Positions 1-4,368 of a DNA stretch of 5,445 bases are shown one piece after another. Source of the stretch: Verrucomicrobiaceae bacterium UBA2429. GTDB lineage: Bacteria; Verrucomicrobiota; Verrucomicrobiia; Verrucomicrobiales; Verrucomicrobiaceae. The translations under genes were made by a program, and so were the position numbers. Within the stretch, counting starts at the first letter, position 1. Every line of letters begins with the position of its first letter. The notes under the pieces were generated by a model, which worked only from the letters and a program-made list of their open reading frames with translations, did not search any database and was not told where the DNA came from. The stretch is taken from the NCBI GenBank assembly GCA_002343505.1, contig DDQZ01000028.1, forward strand, positions 1 to 5,445, given 5' to 3'.

Positions 1-4
1 CCCG

Positions 5-21
5 CCCCCCCCCCCCCCCCC
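5..21. repeat. poly-C homopolymer tract (17 C) just upstream of a start codon
   Basis: Seventeen consecutive C residues lie 9 bp before the ATG at 31, followed by ACTCCCGCC. No purine-rich Shine-Dalgarno sequence is visible in the 30 bp before the start, so the tract occupies the place where a ribosome binding site would be expected. Long homopolymers slip during replication, and in other bacteria such tracts near starts or promoters vary expression (known behaviour of simple repeats). Whether this one does so is inference. It could also be a sequencing or assembly edge effect, because it sits at the very start of the window. Confidence 0.85.
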
Positions 22-30
22 ACTCCCGCC

Positions 31-2466
31 ATGCCAGACCCCGTCATCTTCCTCAGCGCGGCCTCGGTGGACCTCAAACCGTGGCGCGAGCACCTCCACA
101 CCGCCTTCGAGCGCGCCGGCTTCCGCGTCCTCACCCAGGACCGCAGCCTGCGCTCCGCGCCGGGGGATGTGAAGCGCCTGCTCTCCGAGACCATCGAGGA
201 GGCGACCTGCGTCATCCACCTCGCCGGCCTCGGCTACGGCAGCCACGCCACCGCCCCCTTCCCCGGCCACCCCGCCTTCCAGTGCTCCTGGACCCAGTTC
301 GAGTACTACCACGCCCACCAGCAGGGGAAGGACGTCATCGCCTTCGTCTGCGCCCCGGACCTCTCCACCCCCGGGTTCACCGAGGAGCACGCCAGCCCCG
401 CCGAGCTCGCCCTCAAGCAGCGCCTCCAGCGCGAGCACCGCCAGCGCGTCGCCACCGGCGAATTCACCGGCACCCCCCTGGAGGGAAAAACCCCCCGCAC
501 CTGCAACGAAGCCGCCCACACCCCCGGCAAGCTCCTCGAAAGCGTCGCCGCCGCCGTCGGCACCCTCAGAAGCCTTGACCTCCAGGACCGGGAGCGGGCG
601 CAGCGGGAGCTGCGGTCCCTCGCCGGCAGCCTCGCCGGCGTCCACCGGAAGCTCACCGCCGCCCTCGTGCTGCTCGCGCTCGTCGGGCTTGGCGTGTTTT
701 GGGTCAAAAGGGACACCGCCCCGCTGCCCGCCGCCGTGGCGCAGGTCGGCGAAGGCCAGGAGCAGCTCGCCGCGCAGATGTCCCAGGTGCAGGAGGCCCT
801 GGCCCGCATCCAGCAGCAGACCGACCCCGCCAAAGACCCCGTCAGCCAGTGGCCGCAGGAGCGGCTGGAGACCGCCCTGGCGGAGCAGTTGCAGATGAAG
901 GTGGCGGACCTCCGCGCCCTCCTCGCCGCAGGCCGCACCAGCCTGGATGCCCTCGTCGCCGGCCAGGCCCTGCTTGCCACCGGCCAGAGCGAGGACGCCG
1001 GAAAGAAATTCGATCTCGTCCTCCAGCAGGAGCAGGCCGCCGCCGACCGCATGCGCCAGGCCTTCGCGGGCAAGGCCCAGATCGCCCTTGATGCCGCGCG
1101 CTACGAGGAGGCGCTCGACTACTTCCAAAAAGCCGCCGCCCTCGTGGACAAGACCGCCGCTCCCCTCGCCTGGGCGCACGCGCAGCATGGAGTGGCCTTC
1201 GTCCTCGACAAGCTCGCCCGCCACAAGGAAGCCGAGCCGCTGATGCGCGAGGTCGTCCGCATCCGCGAGGAAAAACTCGGCCCAGATGACCCCAAACTCG
1301 CCACCGCGCTCAACAACCTCGCCTCGTTGCTCCAGGCCACCAACCGTCTCAGCGAGGCCGAGCCGCTGATGCGGCGCGCGCTGCGGATTGACGAGGCCAG
1401 CCTCGGCCCGGATCACCCCGATGTCGCCACAGACCTCAACAACCTCGCCCTGTTGCTCAAGGCCACCAACCGCCTCAGCGAGGCCGAGCCGCTGATGGAG
1501 CGGGTGGTGAAGATTTTCGAAGCCTCCCACGGCAAAGAGCACCCCAATGTGGCCACCGCGCTCAACAACCTCGCCCAGTTGCTCAAGGCCACCAACCGCC
1601 TCAGCGAGGCCGAGCCGCTGATGCGTCGCGCGCTGAAGATAGACGAGGCCAGCCTCGGCCCGGATCACCCCGATGTCGCCAGAGACCTCAACAACCTCGC
1701 CCTGTTGCTCCAGGCCACCAACCGCCTCAGCGAGGCCGAGCCGCTGATGGAGCGGGTGGTGAAGATTCTCGAGAACCCTGGCGGCGAACCTCTCCCGAAC
1801 TACGCCGCCGCGCTCAACAACCTCGCCCTGTTGCTCCAGGCCACCGACCGCCTCAGCGAGGCCGAGCCGCTGATGCGGCGCGCGCTGAAGATAGACGAGG
1901 CCAGCCTCGGCCCGGATCACCCCGAGGCCGCCACAGACCTCAACAACCTCGCCCGGTTGCTCCAGGATACCGGCCGCCTCGGCGAGGCCGAGCCGCTGAT
2001 GCGGCGGGCGGTGGGCATCAGCCTGCGCTTCCGGCGCGCGACGGGGCATGAGCATCCCAGCTTCCGCCTGCGGACGAAGAACTACCTCGGCATCCTCGCC
2101 GGCCTGCAGCTCCCCGCCGCCGAACAGCGGGCGCGGCTGGAGGCGCTGGCCGGTGAGTTGGGCCTGGAGAAGGCGGAGGTGATGGCGCAGTTCGCCCTCA
2201 TCCTCGGCCCCTTCGACGTCACCGTCACCGAGGTCGTGCCGGAGGGCCAGGGCCCCGCTCTCGGGATTCTGGCGGGCGACATCATCCGCCGCTACAACGG
2301 CGAGGTCATCACCCAGGTGGAACAGGTCGTCAAACTCACCGGCGAAACCCGGGAAGGAGCCATCCCCCTGGAAATCCAGCGCGGCGGCGAGACGCTGAGA
2401 CTCACCGCCAAGCCGGGCCGCCTGGGATTGCGGCTGGAGGACAAGCCGCAGGCCGCGGCGCCATAA
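31..2466 (+). CDS. TIR-like / transmembrane / TPR-repeat / PDZ protein
   Basis: Encodes 811 residues; the ATG at 31 is the first start available and is followed directly by a TIR-like beta strand. Residues 5-109 look like a TIR-like Rossmann domain: beta strands VIFLSAAS (5-12), FRVLTQD (31-37), CVIHLAG (60-66) and DVIAFVCAP (101-109), with a helix holding S86-W87-T-Q-F-E91. That resembles the TIR S-x-W-C-x-x-E motif whose Glu is catalytic in NAD-cleaving TIRs. A hydrophobic segment at 208-225 is a single membrane span. Residues 232-262 and about 280-300 look coiled-coil. One TPR-like helix pair (343-376) precedes seven 42-residue kinesin-light-chain-type units (384-677) with the core LNNLALLLQATNRLSEAEPL. 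Residues about 722-798 form a PDZ domain (QGPALGILAGDIIRRYNGEV). Inference: a membrane-anchored signalling or scaffold protein that binds partners through TPR and PDZ. The substrate is unknown, and NADase activity is only a possibility. There is no NTPase domain between TIR and TPR, unlike STAND proteins. Confidence 0.95.
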   Translation: MPDPVIFLSAASVDLKPWREHLHTAFERAGFRVLTQDRSLRSAPGDVKRLLSETIEEATCVIHLAGLGYGSHATAPFPGHPAFQCSWTQFEYYHAHQQGKDVIAFVCAPDLSTPGFTEEHASPAELALKQRLQREHRQRVATGEFTGTPLEGKTPRTCNEAAHTPGKLLESVAAAVGTLRSLDLQDRERAQRELRSLAGSLAGVHRKLTAALVLLALVGLGVFWVKRDTAPLPAAVAQVGEGQEQLAAQMSQVQEALARIQQQTDPAKDPVSQWPQERLETALAEQLQMKVADLRALLAAGRTSLDALVAGQALLATGQSEDAGKKFDLVLQQEQAAADRMRQAFAGKAQIALDAARYEEALDYFQKAAALVDKTAAPLAWAHAQHGVAFVLDKLARHKEAEPLMREVVRIREEKLGPDDPKLATALNNLASLLQATNRLSEAEPLMRRALRIDEASLGPDHPDVATDLNNLALLLKATNRLSEAEPLMERVVKIFEASHGKEHPNVATALNNLAQLLKATNRLSEAEPLMRRALKIDEASLGPDHPDVARDLNNLALLLQATNRLSEAEPLMERVVKILENPGGEPLPNYAAALNNLALLLQATDRLSEAEPLMRRALKIDEASLGPDHPEAATDLNNLARLLQDTGRLGEAEPLMRRAVGISLRFRRATGHEHPSFRLRTKNYLGILAGLQLPAAEQRARLEALAGELGLEKAEVMAQFALILGPFDVTVTEVVPEGQGPALGILAGDIIRRYNGEVITQVEQVVKLTGETREGAIPLEIQRGGETLRLTAKPGRLGLRLEDKPQAAAP
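1180..2061 (+). repeat. in-frame 126-bp tandem repeats with a 252-bp higher-order unit
   Basis: Seven 126-bp units encode 42-residue TPR-like repeats starting at residues 384, 426, 468, 510, 552, 594 and 636. From residue 426 they alternate in two types. Type A carries RRAL(R/K)IDEASLGPDHP (units at 426, 510, 594) and type B carries ERVVKI(F/L)E (units at 468, 552). The true period is therefore 84 residues (252 bp), with copies beginning at 1306, 1558 and 1810; the last half-unit (636) has diverged. The stretch GGCCACCAACCGCCTCAGCG recurs identically at 1461, 1587 and 1713. Such nucleotide identity points to recent duplication or gene conversion, and unequal crossing over here would add or remove repeats without breaking the frame. 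Confidence 0.9.
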
Positions 2467-2549
2467 GCCCCGCCCGGCCCCGGAAGCCGCATCCTCGCCG
2501 ACTTGCAGCTCCCCGCCGCCGAACAGCGGGCGCGGCTGGAGGCGCTGGC
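2091..2549 (+). repeat. direct repeats flanking the PDZ-coding segment (399-bp offset)
   Basis: The segment from 2091 (CATCCTCGCC) recurs from 2490. Within it 2105-2150 and 2504-2549 are identical over 46 bp; similarity continues weakly to about 2590. The offset is 399 bp, exactly 133 codons. The interval between the two copies holds the PDZ-coding DNA and the TAA at 2464-2466. Recombination between the copies would therefore delete PDZ and stop together, and join the body of the protein in frame to the tail encoded at 2491-2619. Confidence 0.9.
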
Positions 2550-2619
2550 GGGGGAGCACGGGCTGGAGCCGGAGGAGGCGCGGGCGTGGTTCGGGGATCT
2601 GCTGCCGGAGGGGGGCTGA
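2467..2619 (+). pseudogene. orphan in-frame C-terminal tail of a paralogue (alternative 3' end)
   Basis: After the TAA at 2464-2466 the same frame stays open for 50 codons to a TGA at 2617-2619. Residues from 2491 on read ILADLQLPAAEQRARLEALA followed by GEHGLEPEEARAWFGDLLPEGG. This parallels residues 688-722 of the upstream protein (ILAGLQLPAAEQRARLEALA, GELGLEKAEVMAQF) but ends where the upstream protein enters its PDZ domain. There is no start codon or ribosome binding site of its own, so it is probably not translated alone. It is either the remnant of a tandem paralogue lacking the PDZ, or a spare C-terminal cassette reachable by recombination or stop-codon readthrough. Confidence 0.75.
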
Positions 2620-2653
2620 CCGCCGGGGATTTCCCGCGCGGGGCCTGCTGCCA

Positions 2654-2700
2654 CGGGCTTGCGCCCGCGGCTACAGTGGCCGCCGCCGCAAGGCGGTGGT
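2654..2700 (+). repeat. two adjacent hairpins, the second with a GCAA tetraloop
   Basis: The first hairpin is CGGGC-TTGC-GCCCG (2654-2667). The second is GCCGCCGCC-GCAA-GGCGGTGGT (2679-2700), a 9-bp stem with two G-T wobbles that closes on a GNRA-type loop, which suggests it could be stable as RNA. It lies about 35-80 bp after the end of the orphan tail and could protect or shape a transcript's 3' end. No T tract follows, so it is not a standard intrinsic terminator. A dispersed palindromic repeat is an equal alternative. Confidence 0.6.
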
Positions 2701-2723
2701 GTCTGGCATCGCGGAGGTCCAGC

Positions 2724-3036
2724 CCCGCGCTGGGCAGGCGCGCCTGCGGGGGCGGGTAGGCGCATTCGCCAGAATGCGGGGGTTGGGTGTGGCGTCGGGA
2801 GCACAACCCGCGCTTTGGCAAGCGCGCCTGCGGCTCCGTGTAGGCGCATTCGCCAGAATGCGGGGGTTGGGTGTGCGGGCGGGAGAGCCAAACCCGCGCT
2901 TTGGCAAGCGCGCCTACGGCCCCCCGTAGGCGCATTCGCCAGAATGCGGGGGTTGGGTGTGCGGGCGGGAGCCAAACCCGCGCTTTGGCGGGCGCGCCTA
3001 CGGCGCCCCGTAGGCGCATTCGCCAGAATGCGGGGG
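2724..3036 (+). repeat. four-unit palindromic repeat array, 83-86 bp period (REP-like)
   Basis: Units begin at 2724, 2807, 2893 and 2977. Each holds up to three consecutive short hairpins: CGCGCTT-TGGC-AAGCGCG, then GCGCCTACGG-CCCC-CCGTAGGCGC (10-bp stem, clearest in unit 3), then CGCATTC-GCCA-GAATGCG. A near-constant spacer of about 25 bp beginning GGGGTTGGGTGTG follows. The TAGGCGCATTCGCCAGAATG core recurs at 2757, 2841, 2927 and 3011. The TGGC and GCCA loops are complementary, and TGGC..CTACGG can also pair with CCGTAGG..GCCA as one 18-bp stem with 3 mismatches. Stem changes between units are often wobble-preserving: unit 4 has GGGCGCG opposite CGCGCTT. This behaves like a bacterial REP-type family, not a gene. 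Confidence 0.9.
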
Positions 3037-3100
3037 ATGTGCGGGGCGGATGTGTTTCCGCTTTTGAAATGTGGGACTCCGGGCGCGCCGGATGCGGTTT
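3021..3100 (+). repeat. direct repeat, copy A (partner at 3441-3520)
   Basis: The segment begins in the last palindromic core (CGCCAGAATGCGGGGG) and continues through GGATGTGTTTCCGCTTTT, GGGACTCCGGGCGCG and GGATGCGG. It matches copy B at a constant offset of 420 bp with a handful of substitutions, so the two copies have not suffered net insertion or deletion in the matching part. Copy A is fused to the end of the 85-bp array, which makes it look like the array's natural right-hand edge. Confidence 0.85.
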
Positions 3101-3157
3101 GTTGAGGGGTTGACAGGCGGGGATGGCACTTCTTGAAGCCGTGTTCATGCGCTGGAA

Positions 3158-3299
3158 AACCACCGATGGGCACGAATGAGCACGGATTTTGCAGGCATCA
3201 TGTCCGGTGGGCTGAAGCGCCGGGAGATCACCCCTGGGTGCCGCCCCCATCCCTGTCTTCTGCGCATGGATTCGTGCCCATTGGTGTCCATTCGTGGTT
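3158..3299. repeat. imperfect 30-bp inverted repeat enclosing about 80 bp
   Basis: The left arm (3158-3187) begins AACCACCGATGGGCACGAAT and the right arm (3270-3299) ends CATTCGTGGTT. The left arm matches the reverse complement of the right at 24 of 30 positions. Inside each arm there is a short subrepeat of the type CAC-GAATGGG about every 10 bp. The roughly 80 bp between the arms contains no reading frame of note. This resembles a dispersed non-autonomous or intergenic palindromic element; no target-site duplication is evident. Confidence 0.65.
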
Positions 3300-3329
3300 C
3301 AACTGCATCGTTACGGCTGAGCCTGGGGC

Positions 3330-3430
3330 GCGGGCATCCTGCCTGCGCGAACAGGCGGGACGCCTGCCCCCCCTTTGGCAGGGGAGCACACGCGCCCTCG
3401 CGTGTTCCGGGGCGCGCCCTCGTGCCCCGG
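3330..3430. repeat. cluster of GC-rich hairpins
   Basis: At 3330-3367 a long stem of about 16 pairs, with one mismatch and two wobbles, closes on the loop CGCGAA (arms centred on GCCTG and CAGGC). An overlapping alternative stem pairs CCTGCC (3363-3368) with GGCAGG (3377-3382). Further hairpins are ACACGCG-CCCT-CGCGTGT (3388-3405) and CCGGGGC with GCCCCGG (3407-3430). The cluster has no coding character and no T-run for termination. It looks like another family of dispersed palindromic repeats, distinct in sequence from the 85-bp array. Confidence 0.65.
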
Positions 3431-3440
3431 TCTCTCCAAC

Positions 3441-3520
3441 CGCCGGAATGCGGGGGTTGGGTGTGGCGGATGTGTTTCCGCTTTTAAAATGCGGGACTCC
3501 GGGCGCGGGGGATGCGGGTT
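3441..3520 (+). repeat. direct repeat, copy B (partner at 3021-3100)
   Basis: This copy carries CGCCGGAATGCGGGGGTTGG, then GGATGTGTTTCCGCTTTT, GGGACTCCGGGCGCG and GGATGCGG. Its first bases keep the GAATGCGGGGGTTGGGTGTG of the 85-bp array spacer, so it preserves a junction that copy A has partly lost. Together the copies bracket 3101-3440, which holds the inverted-repeat element and the hairpin cluster. Confidence 0.85.
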
Positions 3521-3624
3521 TTTCAGCGGCTGGGGGGCAGTCTTGGGTGTTCGCTCCTGCATGTGGAGTGGCTGATGGGGCATGCCTGGTGTTCGATGCG
3601 GCTTTTTGAGTTTACGGGGCGCGT

Positions 3625-3746
3625 CGCCGGAATGTAGGCCGGGTGTGGCGCAGCCCGCCCGGCTTTGGGGAGGCGTCGTTGCGCAGCGTGCGCGCACCAG
3701 ACGACCGGGCTAAAGCCACAGTCGTCCTACGCACGTCATTCCGGCG
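3625..3746. repeat. 122-bp element with terminal inverted repeats (MITE/REP-like)
   Basis: The ends are perfect inverted repeats over 11 bp when the flanking T/A at 3624 and 3747 are included: TCGCCGGAATG and CATTCCGGCGA. Inside, GACGAC (3700-3705) pairs with GTCGTC (3721-3726) around GGC-TAAA-GCC (3708-3717). A competing GTCGT at about 3675 could pair with the same ACGAC. The element carries no gene and lies close upstream of the 21-bp array. Its structure fits a small non-autonomous element; I cannot see a clear target duplication. Confidence 0.65.
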
Positions 3747-3801
3747 ATGCACCCAGTTTATGATGCCAATGATCAAGTCTTCAATTTAGCGCGTCGTCTT
3801 T

Positions 3802-4326
3802 CCGATGCGGTCTGTCTAGTGCCCGATGCAGCCTGTCAAGCCTCCGATGCGGCGTGTCCATTGTCCGATGCGGCGTGTCAAGTCTCCGATGCGGCGTGTC
3901 TAGTTGTTGATGCTGTCTGTTGTGCAACCGATGTGTGGTGTTCACTCAACGATGCATGGTGATTTGTAAACGATAGGACTTGTTCATTGCGTTTTGATGT
4001 CACATTTGAGTCTGCTGACATGGCATTTGGGTCTGTTTGACTGGTATTTTGATTTGTTGCACTGGCATTTTGATCTGTTTGATTGGCATTTGGGTCTGTT
4101 TGTCTGGTATTTTAGTTTGTTGAGTTGTCATTTTGGCCTGCTCATGTGGCATTTGATTTTGTTGCTGACGCACCGGCTGATTTTGCTGGCAAATTTGCGG
4201 CTGCTGGCGGCACACGGCTGGCTTTTAGCAGCGCATGGGTTGTTGTTGATGGCGCACCGGCGGCTGGTGCTGGCACATGGGTTTCTGTTGCCGGTGCATC
4301 GGCGGCTTTTGGCGTTTTTTGGACAA
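3802..4326. repeat. 21-bp register tandem array, 25 units
   Basis: From 3802 the sequence can be cut into 25 successive 21-bp units with no gain or loss of a base. Three sequence classes share the register. Class 1 (about 3802-3969) carries CCGATGCGGCGTGTC. Class 2 (about 3991-4158) carries CTGTTTGACTGGCATTT-like units. Class 3 (about 4159-4305) carries CTGCTGGCGGCGCACCGG-like units. Class 2 is A+T-rich (23 of 60 bases G or C at 4021-4080) and extremely biased, with 46 of those 60 bases being G or T. As 21 is a multiple of 3, frames stay open on both strands and read as heptads: SDAACQV on plus in class 1; HFDLFDW on plus or QIKMPVQ on minus in class 2. No start with a ribosome binding site or recognisable fold supports translation. 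Confidence 0.85.
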
Positions 4327-4368
4327 AGGATTTGACTTTCCCGGACGGTGGGGCGAGTCTCTCTCACT

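Larger units (their letters stand above)
2620..4368. other. repeat-rich intergenic region without a supported gene
   Basis: About 1.75 kb separates the orphan tail from the second gene. Several reading frames are open here on both strands, but their translations are Arg/Ala/Pro/Gly-rich, repeat with the DNA repeats, and lack recognisable domains or ribosome binding sites. The stretch is instead accounted for by the palindromic and tandem repeat families listed separately. The remaining unassigned pieces (about 3101-3157 and 3521-3624) show no clear feature. I see no tRNA, rRNA, transposase or T-tailed terminator. Confidence 0.7.

Noticed and set aside
306..1073. 255-residue minus-strand open frame inside the TIR-TPR gene
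   Set aside because: Ser/Arg/Ala-rich antisense shadow of a strongly supported coding region.
2724..3036. CRISPR array
   Set aside because: Only four units; the segments between palindromes are nearly identical rather than unique spacers, and no cas gene is in the window.
2724..3036. Integron attC sites (GTTGGGT fits GTTRRRY)
   Set aside because: No matching RYYYAAC partner at the right place, no cassette-like genes between units, and no integrase.
2659..3113. Plus-strand open frames through the 85-bp array
   Set aside because: Arg/Gly/Ala-rich, repeating with the array, no domain and no ribosome binding site; high GC keeps such frames open by chance.
2292..3250. Two long minus-strand open frames (2292-3173, 2402-3250)
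   Set aside because: They run antisense through the PDZ and tail coding DNA and then through the 85-bp array; the repeated RILANAPT- and HSGECAY-like peptides come from the DNA repeats.
3388..3430. Intrinsic terminator from GC-rich hairpins
   Set aside because: No run of T follows either stem, and no gene ends nearby.
3133..3697. Open frames at 3133-3609 (+), 3176-3487 (+) and 3311-3697 (-)
   Set aside because: They cross several unrelated palindromic elements and show no recognisable protein features.
3747..3962. 71-residue plus-strand gene with Cys heptads
   Set aside because: An open frame is expected in a 21-bp repeat, and no ribosome binding site or fold supports it; kept only as a finding about the array.
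3994..4335. 113-residue plus-strand hydrophobic protein
   Set aside because: Trp/Leu/His/Phe heptads follow directly from the GT-rich 21-bp repeat; no independent coding evidence.
4348..4368. Earlier GTG start for the FN3-like gene
   Set aside because: Adds only MGRVSLT with no better ribosome binding site; the ATG at 4369 is the simpler choice.
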